DNA from: Tetracentron sinense
Taxonomy: Eukaryota > Streptophyta > Magnoliopsida > Trochodendrales > Trochodendraceae
Assembly: GCA_015143295.1 (NCBI GenBank)
Contig: CM026554.1
Span: forward strand, 53,008,627-53,072,626
Direction of reading: 5' to 3'
Length of the DNA: 64,000 nt
This document shows positions 12,032 through 25,100 of this stretch, piece after piece (the first letter of the stretch is position 1; each line of letters opens with the position of its first letter). Made by a program: the position numbers and the translations under genes. A model generated the notes under the pieces. That model worked only from the letters and a program-made list of their open reading frames with translations, made no database searches and was not told the DNA's origin.

Positions 12032-12264
12032 CCCCGCCTGTTGCATGAGTGGTAGGGGGTGTGGCCTCCCATGGAGGAGGTCTGGGGATCAACTCCCATG
12101 AGTGGTAGGGGGTGTGGCCTCCCATGGAGGAGGTATGGGGATCAACTCCCCTAGAGTACGAGTTGCAACAGCTCCACTACCCAGCTAACCTACTGATCGG
12201 CTGACTCTACTGATTTATACCTATTCCTGTGGGGTCCATCAAAAAAGAAAAGAAAAAAAGAAAA
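12032..12264 (+). mobile_element. tRNA-derived SINE with tandemly duplicated head
   Basis: The head carries tRNA-like internal promoter boxes: GAGTGGTAGGGGG resembles the A box and GGGGATCAACTCCC the B box. A unique body follows, then an A-rich tail from about 12240. The 53-bp promoter-bearing head occurs twice back to back (12045-12097 and 12098-12150) with a single mismatch. The element is bounded by a perfect 18-bp TSD. A related single-headed copy lies at 13703-13847. It has no coding capacity and depends on LINE machinery. Confidence 0.88.
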
Positions 12265-12307
12265 AAGAACACCATAAGTCACATCAACAAGGGAAATAGT
12301 TAACTTA

Positions 12308-12563
12308 CTACCGCACATTAGACTATTAGTCTAATGTGCAGTCCGCATTGGTCCATGCCTCCTTTTTTTACCACACGTCAACTGTAATTAATATTCATTT
12401 ACTCTTAAAGTTAAGCAATCTAACATTTATTTTAAAAAATACATATATATATATATATATATATTTATTTATTTTAATTTTTTTAAGCTTAACCATAATT
12501 AAAAGAGCGTTAAAAAAGACATGTGGGCATGACATTAGATTATATAGTCTAATGTGTGGTGTG
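12308..12563. mobile_element. Fold-back MITE
   Basis: The left end ACCGCACATTAGACTA matches the reverse complement of the right end (TAGTCTAATGTGTGGTGT) with few differences. The left end also holds a local palindrome, CACATTAGACTATTAGTC and onwards (12314-12339). An (AT)n run lies inside near 12442-12463. I could not find an unambiguous TSD. Confidence 0.55.
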
Positions 12564-13702
12564 CTAATCACTGCCCCATCATCAATGGTATTGTCATCAT
12601 TTGCAATTACTTATTTCAACATAATAAATCAATCACAATTGTCCATGTTTGTTGAAATGCTCAATATAGATATAACAAAAGCCTTAGACGTAGCATATAA
12701 ACACCCACTTTCTCCGATACTGGGATAGGACTGAAGATTTATCATGTATCAATAAACTCGCACTGTGGTTGGGAAAAATATTTTATAAAAATTTAATTAT
12801 GATTATAAGAAAATATTAAAATATTTTTAAATATTTTGTTTTCTAAAGAAAGGATATGTGGGTGATCTCTAGGGGTGGGTGAATCTTAACTACAATTAAG
12901 GGGTTTCAAAAGGGACACTTGGGGACCTCAACGACGAAACCGGACTCCCCCGAGTCCGGTTATACCCGTAGAGGATTTAGTTCATAATTTTTAATGAAAC
13001 TTCATGATTGTTGCAATTGGTTTGCAAAAAGACATGTTTTATGTGAGAGAATTATGGGCTCACCATCTTCTTGCCTTCAAAAGGAAAGTGCATTAGGAAA
13101 AGTGGGGTGAGAACAACAAATCCATAACTTCATTGGAAAAATAAAAGAGAGCAAACGACGCAAACAAAACGCCTCGTTGGTTTGCTTCAATGGTAGAATG
13201 TATATCCGTTTGAGGGTTGAGAGCGATGTGTACGTGGTTGCGAGGCCCACCATTTGCATTAACTTCACATAAATCATTACCATTATCGAATCACAACATC
13301 ATATAAATCATTTTTCAGCCCAATACACGTACTAGGAGAGCATAACATAAAAAAATAAAAATAAAAATAAAAATGTTCCCATATCCTGCATTATAAAGTC
13401 GTAAATTCTAAATAAATAAGTTATTCAAGCGGGATGTATTAAATTAATATTAAAATATTCATTACATTATTTATTTTTTGGTAAAACGATGGCATGTATA
13501 AGATTTGTTTTGGTTAAAACGATGGCATTTATAAGATTTAAGGAACTGAAATTACAGGAACATCAAGTGGGCGAGGCCCCAAGGGAAAAAACTAAAACCA
13601 GATGATAGACGGATGCTATCATTTCGACTACCACATTGGCCTGCCGGTATGTGAAAGTGAAGTCAACTGAACCATATTGACTCTTGAGCAAACACTTTGC
13701 CA
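12564..13702. other. Intergenic, no gene seen
   Basis: This is AT-rich sequence with a short A-rich repeat near 13350-13372. The small ORFs have no recognisable domains. Confidence 0.45.
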
Positions 13703-13847
13703 AGTGCTAGTGGTGGGGTGTGGCCTCTTTATTGAGGGAGGTCTAAGGATCCAATCCCCCGAGTTGATGAGTTCGCAAGAGTTTCAATCCTCAACTAACC
13801 ACTAACCCTACTACCGTAAGATAATGATATCCAAAGAAAAAAAAAAA
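13703..13847 (+). mobile_element. SINE, second copy of the same family
   Basis: It shares the head AGTGGT-GGGGTGTGGCCTC, the B-box-like AAGGATCCAATCCCC and the CTAACC...CTAC body of the SINE at 12032, and ends in an A-rich tail (13833-13847). It has a single head and is more diverged. No clear TSD was found. Confidence 0.72.
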
Positions 13848-14467
13848 CACGAAAAATGAAGCAAGCAAATCCGGAGTCGGTAGGAAAACCTCTAAGGGTT
13901 GGTCATAGGCTCATAGTACGACTATCTTTTGATATAGTTATTATTGCAAATCACCGTATTATTTTAAAAACAATGCTACGTTCATTTTCCTGTTGTCCAC
14001 TCTCTCCTATTTTTATACAAGAAGATAAAATAGTACGATACCTTTTTTGGGTCCCATCACTTTCATTTTGTTAGGAAAAGACAACCCGAGAGTAGACAAC
14101 CGGAAAGTGGACAAAACATTACTCTATTTTGACTATAAAATAAATAAATAAATAAATAAATAAAGGGTGGTGCTAGGCGCATAATTTATGATTGCACCCA
14201 TTTTTTGATTTTTCTATAATTTTCAGTTTCCTGCTTGTTTAATTAGCAACACCCCACCCTATTTGTGTTTAGTTAGTGATGAGAATTTGTCATATTTCTT
14301 CTTCAAGCTCATTCCTCCATTTGCATAAGTTCTTTTTAATATTAAAATTGTATGAGTTCAGATTAAAGGTATTCTCACCTAGCCCAAATTTAAACTAATC
14401 TGTCCGGACTTGTCCATTTCATCAAAAAATTTTTTTTGGTGAAAGAGGCACCACACACAAATGCACA
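13848..14467. other. Intergenic with (TAAA)n microsatellite
   Basis: A TAAA/AAAT microsatellite of about seven units occupies 14137-14164. I see nothing else nameable. Confidence 0.5.
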
Positions 14468-14650
14468 CAATCCATCGAACTCGGATGGGCAACAGCGCTT
14501 GCTGTTGTGCTGTTCCTCATATGTGTCTTATAAAATGAGGGCCCACCTATTGTTTACACTGGAATCACCAAATGATAAAAATGAGGCCAATTTTTCAAGA
14601 CACATATGGGCAAGAGCATGCGCTGTTGCCCATCCGAACTCCAATCCATC
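14468..14650. mobile_element. Mutator-like MITE, 165 bp, with perfect 9-bp TSD
   Basis: The element itself is 14477-14641. Its arms (14477-14529 and 14597-14641) are inverted repeats beginning GAACTCGGATGGGCAACAGC. The flanks CAATCCATC (14468-14476 and 14642-14650) are identical 9-mers, the Mutator-superfamily TSD length. Because nearly the whole element is stem, the transcript would form a strong hairpin. Confidence 0.85.
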
Positions 14651-15805
14651 CCTAGTTCCCAGCAATGCCTTCTTGGAAGACGGTCCATTGAGTGGAAAAT
14701 ACTAACTAAAACCGACCCACTGCCTCATCTGTGGACCATGGCATACCTAAGAAATGCTTTCACTATCTTGTTAACTTTCTTAGGACTTGAACTGTTCTTG
14801 TGTTGCTAACTTTTCCCTTCAACAAGGGTAGTCAGTCACACTATTTCTTTCAACTTCTTATTGGTAGCGTATTTTTTTGAAAAAAAAAAAAATAGATCAA
14901 AAAAATTTGTAAACGTTAATAGATTTATTAATAATTGATATGACTATTGGTGTGAGAGCATGATTGTTTTTGTGGTACTGGAATGGGCTCTTGAAGAGGA
15001 GTTCCGATTCTTGCCTTGATACATGGGGTTAGGACCTTTATTGTGACTAGCTGGATCTTAATTACAAAATATCTAAGTTGTAAATGGCATGTAGATATAA
15101 AATTTATAAATATTTTGTTTTTAGGTTGATGCTAAGTGCACCCCATTAGTCGATTATTGATTACACCCGGCCTATGCGCATAACACTTTTTTTTAAAATT
15201 TATTTATTTATTTTAAATGTTGGTGTGTACACATAATTTTATTAATTTAATTTAATGATGCATAATCATAAATGTTTTAGTAAATGAGGTGTATTCATCA
15301 AATATTAGTGTGCATCTGACACAAACCTTTAAAAAAAAGGAGGAAAATAATCACCTCCTCGGTCGGTGACACGAGGAGGGCTGTCTCGGCTCCCATTTTC
15401 TTGTCATGTGTGATGTGTCCCCTCCTAACTCATTTAATCGTGGTTAAGACTCGTCCACCCTTAGGTTCACCTATCTATCCTTGGTTTTTAGAAAAAAAAA
15501 AAAAAAAAAAAAATACAAAAAGGTTAAAAAAAACACTAACCCTAATGGGAGATGAAGGTCGGCTATGTGAGAGCGAGGAGGAATAGTCCCGGCCGACGAG
15601 GGGATTATTACTCAAAAAACAATTACCATAGGATTTTAACGACGAAAATACCCTTGCCGTTTCACTAAAACTAATCGTTTCTTTCTTTTCTACTTTCTAC
15701 TGTCTACTTTCTTCGGTTCGTGTAGGTACTCACTTCCCTTGATACGAAAGGCAACACGGAGCCATTTTTCTAGTTTTCTCTATCTTTCTTCGCCACCACG
15801 ACGAA
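14651..15805 (+). promoter_or_regulatory. Upstream region and probable 5' UTR of RST1
   Basis: This is AT-rich intergenic DNA, with an A-run at about 15490-15513, that becomes pyrimidine-rich (CTTTCTT/TTTCT tracts, 15680-15800) just before the RST1 start codon, as plant leaders often do. I could not fix a TATA box or transcription start with confidence. Confidence 0.35.
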
Positions 15806-16198
15806 ATGGATTCCTATTCTCTCCTGCTCGAGAGAATTCGAGTCCCTCAACCTTCATTGCAGAGATTCGCCGTTATTTCAATCTTCGAAAAGCTCCGGTC
15901 TGCTCCTCCGTACTTGGACGCCGACTCCAATCCCGGAACAGACGCCATATCTCAGTGCCTCCACTCGAACTCCGCTTCCGTTGTCGATCAATCAGTTCGA
16001 GAGCTTTGTCGTCTCGTAAATGAAGGTAAAATGGAGTATTCTCGCGGGTTCTTGGAGCTTCAATCAGCTCTCGAGGGCACCAATTCGAGTTTTGTCGATG
16101 TTTTCGTCAAAGGGATAGGTTTCTTTGTTCGGTTCGGATTTCAGAAGAACAAATTGTCATGGAATTTTGATTCCCCAGAGACTCATCCGTTCGTTAAG
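15806..16198 (+). CDS. RST1: RST1 exon 1 (start codon)
   Basis: This exon has 131 codons from ATG ([11 protein letters not shown]) to ETHPFVK, with the GTGAGA donor at 16199. The ATG was chosen because the homologous N-terminus begins here; the overlapping frame at 15739 has no homology. Confidence 0.9.
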
Positions 16199-19100
16199 GT
16201 GAGAGGGATTATTAAATTTGACTACGAATTGCTATTGGGTCCCTTTTTTGCTGAGATTATAAAGTCCGGGACTTTGCAAGTTTTTTCATCTGACAATTGC
16301 ATTTTCGTTTGATAACTACAGTAGATGTATTGTGCTTTTCATCTCTTGGGTTGCAATTCCCGTAAGACTTAAAATGCAAAAAAATGAATGATTTCAAATC
16401 TCATAAAAAATGATAAGACTTGAAGTCTCATGATAGTAAGAATTAATTTTGTTAGAAACCTTGTCAAAGTGTCTCAAATTTCCTAACAACTACCATGACA
16501 AATTGCAAAGTGCCAAGCTTTATAAGTCTTAGCAAAAGAATGGACCCTTGAAGATTTTGAAGTTTGACTTAATGAGGGAATTTGCATTGCAGGTGCTTTC
16601 TTGTCGAACTGAGGTTCAAACCGAGCTTGTACGACAAGTGATTTTGTTTGTAATGCAGAATAAGCACATGGGAATTGTGGAAGTTTGCAAATTCTTAAGA
16701 CCCTTTTTAAATTTTTCGATATTAAGAATTCCCTTTTCGGATTCATCGTCATTGTTTGTGAGGAATTTAATATCAACTATGGCATCATTGTCTTGCTCCT
16801 TTCCATCCGAGGCAATGCCCATTATCAAGTTATTGACGGGATGCTTGAAATATTACCCGTGCAAGAATGCAGAAGTAAGTGGACATGCTTGGAAAAATAT
16901 TAACGGGATATTAATTTGCTTGAAATTAATATATGTTTATCTTGGCACTGAATTGTAAAAGATGAGCTTTAATGTTGTCCTTTATCAACTAGTTTTTGTT
17001 GTGCGGAAAAGCAATTTTGAGGTTGATGACAATGTGAAAACAAAGAGAAAATAAGCAGTGAAGGAACAAAACATACCGAATTACGTGGTTTGTCACCTTA
17101 TTGGCTACATATGCAGGTGAAAAATATCTGAGATCTCCCACTAGTGAAGATTCCAAGGTGCCCCAGATAGGTCTGCAACCTTAAGACTTAAATAGAACTC
17201 CAAACCCACTGGTACAGCAGATTTTGTTCACAGTCCAACCTTAACCCCCCCCCCCCCCCCCCCCCCTCTCCGCCGGGAAAAAGAAAAGAAAAAAGAAGTT
17301 AACTATGAGGTTTTACATGACATACCCATATATTTCAACTCAGGGGTGCTGTCACACGTTCCCCGTGTAGGGCCCTTCAGGTCCCCTTGGGCCTATGGAT
17401 ACGGGCTGGAATTGGAGACACAAATATAACTCTCTCATATTTTGAACTTGATGCAGGATTGCAGAAGTCTCATTTATTTTGCTGAATATCTGGTGGATGC
17501 ATTTATGGTAGTCTTGAGGCATGTGGTCGCAAATGGATTGGTACATATCTAAAACACCACTCACCCTTGAGCTTGATCTTTGCTAGTCCTGTTCGGGAAG
17601 CTCATCTGTTTAATTTGTTTCCCATCCATGCTAGCAGCTGATCGATGAGGCTCAATTTTATGGTGTGGAACTGTTGGAGACTCTTTTATCCTTTCTTACA
17701 GATCTTAACAAGCACTCTGTTGGCAGTGAGCCCATTATTGAGCTGTCAAAGCGCTTACTGCTTGCTCAAAAAGACCTTGGTTTGCAATATATACCCGAAT
17801 TGCTCTCAGCTACACTGTCTTTGTTTATTAGTTTTATCCAAACAGAGCTTGAACATGAACAACTCTCTATACTGAAACTCTCAGTTTTCATGCTGAAGTG
17901 GAAAAGTGAAAATGGTAAGTTCGTTAAATCTTGTATATATCAAATTCTGAATGCTTACATTTTTGGAAGATATTTAAATTTATTCATTTTTGTGTGCGCG
18001 CCTGCATGTTTTAGTACCTTTTCCTTACAAGGGAATAACCATTCACTGTCTTGTGGCTCATCGTAGTTCAAGCTTTTATCATTGTGTTCTCAGTTTTTAG
18101 ACATATCTTTTATGCTATGTTGTACAGACATGAGGGTGTCGGACTTGGTACGGGGTATTAGACACGAGGAACCACAAAAAAAATTCGGGGATATGAGAGG
18201 TTATTTTAATTTTAAAATTTATCATACTTTAAATGTTATATGAATAAGATAATATGATATTATGTCTAGGGATCTGAAAGATGATCTCCAACGTTTGTTA
18301 AGTCGTTTGTCTTCAGTTGTTCCCTGTCCTCAACGTAAGGATGTTCGATTATGGTCTAGATATCCGAAAGGTCAATTCTCAGTGAGATCATTTTTCCATT
18401 CTTTGCGAGTCAGTCCTAGCCCACCTTTCCCCATTGGGTTGTGTGGAATCCAGGTATCCCGTCAAAAGTAGTTTTCTTCATTTGGTCAACAGCTTTAGAG
18501 AAGATTCTCACATGCGATCATTTGAAGAAAAGAGGGTGGAGGTTAGCTAACCGTTGCTTTTTGTGCCATAATTCGGAGGAGTCAGTGAACGATCCTTTGC
18601 TACACTATTCTTTTGCTTCGTCTATTTGGAGTAAGTTTCTCATCGGTTTGGGGATTGTTTGATTCTTTCCTTGGTCCTTTTGGGACTCCTTATCGGGTTG
18701 GTTATCGGTTCGGTCCTCCGTTCTTGGTGTGCTATCAGGAAAGATTTTGAGGAGTGGTTCAATGGGTTTTGATTGTTTCTAGCTAATATGCACTTAGTTA
18801 TTTTTGTTGCTTATTGCAAACAACACCAAGTAATGTATTACAAACTATAACTCAAACAATATAAATAAGACATGAATTAAAATAAATGAACGAATGAATA
18901 TATTAATGATGCGGACATCATATGCTTAGTTTGTGATTTGAAGGAGATCCGCCGTTGGATCACGATTTCGAGAGAGATCGACCGTTGGATCGCGAGTCAG
19001 ATGGAGATCGTCTGATTGGTGAGATTGGAGGCTACGATTGGAGGACCATCGAATGGCATGCCTCCATAGAGAAGGCCGACCACTCCATCGTTAGTTTAGT

Positions 19101-22100
19101 TTGTATTATTTTCATTGGTAGAGATTATTTGGTTTAATTAACGGGGATAGATTAGTAATGATGTGTTTAATAACAGGGTAGTTTAGTAATTTTCTTTAAG
19201 TAGAGTTTTTCTTTTCAACTATAAATACTCTCGTAGAGACATTATTTAATTATTGATGGGTAAAATTGAAGAGAGCTCTTTGCCTCGAGTTCCTGTGAAA
19301 ATGGTGTGAAGCCATGGAAGTGATTTCCAAGTTCTAATGGTGTGAAACCATGGGAGTGATTCCCAAGTTCTAAGGTATTTCTTTCTTCTTTCCTTGTTTG
19401 AATTTTTTGTTTTTCCCTTTAAAACCCTAAACAATCATACCCTACACCAAACCTTCTTGCTGTTGAATCATCCTAGCCAATCCCTACACCAGTATAGCTC
19501 CGGCTGTAGCCACCCCTGCCCATTCCAGCTCCTGCCACAGCTTTACCTTTGCACCCCTTGATTGCTACACCTCCCTATACCCATTCCACGTTGCTGTCCA
19601 ACAATTCTGGACATAGCCTTCACTGTTACAGCCACCCATTTTGACTTTTATTACCATATTCCCAAATTCTAACTTGTTGCCACAGCCTCAGAGAGTTTAT
19701 AGTGACTGCCGCACCACCCTAACCCTACCCCTTTATCTGTTGCAAACCTTTCCTCAATTCCCTAGACTGCTGCACCCCTTTTCCTAGACCACTAAGCCGC
19801 CGCACCCCCTATCCAACCTATTTATTGGCTGCCAAACCTCATCTACAGTATTACTGTGTTGCCACAGCCCCCATATCTCAACCATATTGTAGCCATGTCC
19901 TTCCCATTGTCCCAACACCCTAAAACAGCGACTGCAAACCCTAAAAACAGCCACATTCCCCAAACCCTAACCCATATTTTGTGATTTCCCCTATTTATTG
20001 TTGCTGGTTTGTGATCTTAGGCTCTTTAATACCTGAAATCCCATTACATGCACACTTAAATTCTTCACCATTTTTGAGCCTAAACTTGTCCTTGAAATCC
20101 TCTAAGGATTAAGGAAGTCTCATTGGTTATTGATTGAGAACCTTAAGCGATTGGAAGTTCCCACTTCTAAACAATCCCCAAATCAAGTCTAAAGTTCATT
20201 ACTGCAGGATTGTGATTGGCCTAAGTTGTTTAGTAATTTTTATTTGATTTTTTTTGAGTAAAAGTGTGAATCTCAATTATTTATAGGTCTTGTTAATGCT
20301 GCAATTTCAAATTCAGATCTCTAAAGCATCATCCTAGGTTAGTTGGCATTGTCATGCATCAATTAAATTTAAATGTTAATGCTAATCTCAAAGATAATTA
20401 ATTTAAAAGAGGTTTTTGTTGCTTGAATTCAGCCCGTTGACACCCCTATTCATTTTTCTCCATTTTCCCTTTATTTTTTTGTTGAAGGGATCGATAATTC
20501 CTCATATTCTTTATCTAGTTTCTTTTATTTGAAACAAATTGATCATGGTTCTTTCCCTCTTTGCCTACCAGATTTTTTTCCTAATGACAATAGTTAGAAA
20601 GAATTTGCTGAAATTTATGCCAATAATATATAGTTGTATGTATTTTTTTGTGTAATAAACACTAAAAGTTCAGGGGTACCAAGTGTGTCCGTATTCATCT
20701 GAGTTCAAAATTCATGAATTCTTGTTGATATGAGTCAATAGGCGTATTTGAGGCGTGTCTGAATCTATGTCCACGTTTTGACACAAGACACACACGTTGT
20801 CTTAAAGAATCCGCGCAACATAGCTTTTATGTCTTTTTTTTAAATTTGAATACTTAAGGTTCTCATTTGGGATTGATTGCAGTGGATACGTACCCATTTT
20901 CTCATTTGGAGGCACAAATCCATGGATTCCTTGAAGGTATCCAAGTAGTGTAGTAATGAGCCTAAGTCACTAAGCCCATAGTCTTATGTTATTTATTAGA
21001 ACCTTTTGTCTACACATTAGTAAGGATATTTCTCTCCTTTAATAATGCTTTATAATAGTATAAAATGGAGAATCTCTATTGATCCTTTTTTTCGAAAACA
21101 AACATTTCCTTTCTATTCTTCTTCTCCAACACAAATAGGGCTTTATTTCTTTTGATTTCCACTTGATATCAGAGCCGGATTAATATCAGAATACACACAG
21201 TAGATCAAAAGAGACAAACCGAGAGAAAGGGGGGGATTGCTGCTAATGTCAGCATCTGTACGGATATGTCATTTCTTCCTTAAAAAAAATTGTCCTGGGT
21301 AAGAGAAAGGTGATCTTTCAGAAATTGTGGTATTTTTTCAGAATTGAAGATGTTTTGATGGTATTTTTGCACTCGAAGTGATTCCCTAGAAAAAATCAAT
21401 TTCGAAGAATCAGTTTGGTGCAATTGATTGATGTGTTTTTACTGTGATAAAGTGCTTGTTTTTAGCCAATTTTAAAATTATGAAGCTAATGAAACAAGTT
21501 TGGAATGGATGTAGGAAGAATTGAAGGCGGGACATCGATTTTTCTAGGGCATTATTGACGCCCTTGCTGGTTTTTGTCTTGATTGGGCTGTAAAGCCCTA
21601 GATTTCCAAATTAAAGGCACTTTTTTGGGACTTGAAACTGAGTGTGTGAGCTGTTTTTTGTCAAACAGCCTTGTTTGATTCATTTTAGGTGTTGGTCACT
21701 TGGTCAAGTGATCAACTATTCGAGGTTTGCTCGAATTTAGTCATTTAATGTTCTGGAAGTGACAGAATGTCTGAAATTAGTGGTATGGAAGGGGATTCCT
21801 CAAATGCCAGAGGTACAAGAAATGAAGTGTACGGGAATGCTACTCACGATTCCTCGAATTTGCAAATTTCAACTGTCAAGTTTGATGAGAGAAATTAATT
21901 AGAGTGGTCTCAATCGACAAGGATGTTTATTGTCAGCCGGGGTAAACTAAGACACATTAATGGACAAATAGTAGAGCCCAGTAAATCTGATATTTTATAT
22001 GACAAGTGGGAGTATGAAAATCTCACAGTTATGTCATGGTTGTTGCATTCTATGTAACCACAAATTTCAAGAGGATTTCTCAAGACTGCTAAAGAGATTT

Positions 22101-25100
22101 GGGATGCAACAAGCCAAACCTATTCCTGAGCTCGTAACATTACTAGGGTTCATCAGAACGACAAGATATTTCTCAGCTGAAAGATTACTGAGGTATTTAA
22201 AATCATCTCCCGGTAAGAGATTGTTTTTTTTTTCGAAAAAATGGGCATTTACATGTTGAAGATTACACAAATGCTGACTGGGCAGCTTCAGTGACAGACA
22301 CAAGATTCACCTTAGGGTATTGTTCTTTTGTAGGTGAGAACTTAGTCGTATGGAGGAGCAAGAAACGAACAGTTATTGCACGGTCCAATGCAAAGGCAGA
22401 ATACAAGGCAATGACACATGGAGCTTGTGAGTTGCTATGGATCATGATTCTTATGACATAGTTTGAATTTCCAATACAGGATGAGCTCAGATTATTTTGT
22501 GATAATAAGGCAGCTATTAGCATTACACACAATCTAGTTCAACAGATAGAATCAAGCAGATCGAAGTAGACATACATTTAATTTGGAAAAAAAGTGGCTT
22601 TAGGAATAATTAGTCTTTCATTTGTCAAGAGTCTCAAGACAGATGATTAGTTGGCTACCTACTTCATGTCCACTTTCGTCCTCCCTCGATCGGTAGCACC
22701 ATCTCTCGAACGTATGTAGAGGGAATTTTTTTGACACGAGAAAGGAGGAGAGTTTAAATATCACCTAGTTGACTGGGCCAACATTTGTCATCCCAAGAGT
22801 GAGGGTGGCCTAAATTTGAAGCCTCTACCGATAGTTAACAAGGCTCTACTAGGGAAATGAATTTGGAGATTCGGAGAGGAAAGCGAGAATCTTTGACGGT
22901 CCGTGATTGTAGCTAAATACGAGGCCCATTCATGTTGGATTCCTAAGGAAGTTCGGAGGGCCCATGGGGTGGGTTTGTGGAAAGGCATCATGTCAGTTGC
23001 GCGAAATGTTGTCCCATTTTTTGTGTTTAGAGTTGGGAGGGGAACTGAGGTCAGGTTTTGGAAAGATGTGTGGTGTGGCGCCACGAAATTGCAGGATGAT
23101 TTCACTAGCATTTTCTGTATAGCTACAGATAGAGATGTGTCTGTTGGAGAGTACATTGATAGGGATGGTGAGGGGGTTGTCTGGTGTTCGAGACTAAGGA
23201 GAGGGCTAAATGATTGGGAAGTCATCGAGTTTAGTAGTTTTTTAGGGCGGCTGGGGTCTCATTCTTTGGTTTCTCAGGGGCGGGACTGTGTGGAATCCAG
23301 GTATTCCATCAAAAGTATCTTTCTTTTTATGAAATGCAGCCTTGAATAAAATTCTCACCACTGATCACTTGAAATCTAGAGTGTGGAGGATGACAAATCG
23401 TTGTTTTATGTACCTCCAAGCGGAAGAGACGGTAGACCATCTACTCTTGCATTGTCCTGTAGCACGTGGAGTTTGGAGTTTCTTCCTTTTTCGAATGGGC
23501 GTGCCTTGGGTCTTTTTCTCTTCTCTTATCCTGTTGGGATGTGGTAAGTGAGAATGACTCAATGATGGCTATCTGGATGGTTTTGCCGGGTGTTTTAGCA
23601 TGGTTTTTATGGAAGGAGAGGAACAAGAGAGTTTTCAAAAACTCTCTTTCTTCCCTTTATTGCATTTGCACATTGGGCTTTTGGTCTGGTGTACTGCTAG
23701 ATAGGCGGGGGTGGATTTGGATATCTCGTTAGGTGATACTATTTAGGGGCCGCATGGCGGAGTGTAGGGGTTACCATGAACCTCTTGTTTCCTTTTTCAG
23801 GTTTCGCGTTTTGGTTCACGTTCTTGTGAGCTACGCGTTGTTCCTATTTTTGTAACTCTGCTATTCCTTTGATATATATTTGCTTGCATTATCGATCAAA
23901 AAAAAATTAATTGGCATCATTATCTTTTTGGAAAAGTGGGCATGATAGACATCTATCATCTATGCCTCACTTGAGGGGGAATGTAGTAGTGAGCCTAAGT
24001 CATTAATCCCGTAATCTTAAGTTATTTATCAAAATCTTTTGTAAACACATTAGTAAGGGTATTTCTGCTATTTTCTGATGCTTTATCATAGTATAAGAGT
24101 TTAACTACGTAGTGGAGCTCTGCTTTAAAGGTGGAAAAGCGATCTCCCCTTTTTAGTGTAAATTCAGTGGCACTTTTGTAATTCTGGAGAGATGCAGGGA
24201 TAATTTTGCAAAACTTTCTCTCCATATTTACAAAAGTGCCACCCACCATAGGCAAAAAGGGAGCTCCGTTTTTCCGCCATGAAGCAGAGTTCCTCTTTAT
24301 ATTTGAACTCATAAGATAAAAAGGAGATAAAGAAAAACCCTAATCTCTATTGATCCTCTTCCCAAAACAAACCATTCTCTATCTCTGTTCTTCTTCTCCA
24401 ACACAATTAGGGCTTAATTTCTTTTGATTTCTACTACAAGTATATTGTTTTCTCAGACCATCTTAGGTGCATTAGGAACAGATGCAAGGATGTTTAAGAG
24501 TATTTAGTTTTATCCAGTTGAGTTTTGCATTGAAGCACACATATAAATTTGGCTATTTGAAGGATATGCAATCAATTGGCTGGCTACTTGAAACTTACAT
24601 TTTGCTGTTGGGAAGAGCCAACAGTCGTGCTGCCATACTGCATTTTTGATATTCATCTGGTTAGTCTAATTGGAAACATCTCAGTAGTCAGAGATTTCTA
24701 GCAGCTCGGAAGTGATCCTTATCTGAATGAGCGGATTTCATCAGTAAAGGAGTTCCCAACTTTTATATGAAATAAAATTTGTGAACTTCCCTGTATCTCC
24801 AACGTCATATAGTGATATGAAATGATGACAACACAGACTATCATATTTTTGTTGCGACTAATATCAACTAAGCTGGCTGCTTTTGGCTTCAAGTTGAAAT
24901 GTATTAAAAAAGCTAACCCATTTTGGCTTCAATTTTTCAGATGCCTTTTAAATGTAGGGAATAGGTTCTTCACTTCTTTGTTTTGCCTATATTAAGCTCT
25001 TTTACTTACTAAGAGCTTGTGAAAGTTTTTTGCAAACCAGATGGCCTCTTTTCCTACACTTATGAGTAGCGGTTCTTGGTCTCTGGTCATGTTACTATCC

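Larger units (their letters stand above)
20949..24438 (+). mobile_element. Copia-type element C, deletion derivative, in RST1 intron 4
   Basis: The LTRs start TGTAGTARTGAGCCTAAGT and the 3' one ends TACTACA. The flanks AGTAG (20944-20948) and AGTAT (24439-24443) are a near-perfect 5-bp TSD. A primer-binding-site-like TGATATCAGAGCC follows the 5' LTR and a polypurine tract CTTGAGGGGGAA precedes the 3' LTR. Inside, a gag N-terminus is followed almost directly by RNase H, so protease, integrase and most of the reverse transcriptase are deleted. An L1 fragment and a MITE are nested in it. Confidence 0.85.

Noticed and set aside
12045-12150. Two tandem tRNA genes
   Set aside because: The boxes are tRNA-like, but no full cloverleaf or anticodon stem can be drawn, and the body, A-tail and TSD show a SINE.
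12336-12728. 130-codon ORF
   Set aside because: It starts inside a fold-back MITE, runs through an (AT)n run that yields isoleucine/tyrosine repeats, and has no domain.
16483-16828. Antisense ORFs over RST1 exon 2
   Set aside because: Shadows of a coding exon with conserved sense protein.
22788-23225. 145-codon antisense ORF
   Set aside because: It is the reverse of the L1 ORF2 fragment, whose sense translation has clear L1 motifs.
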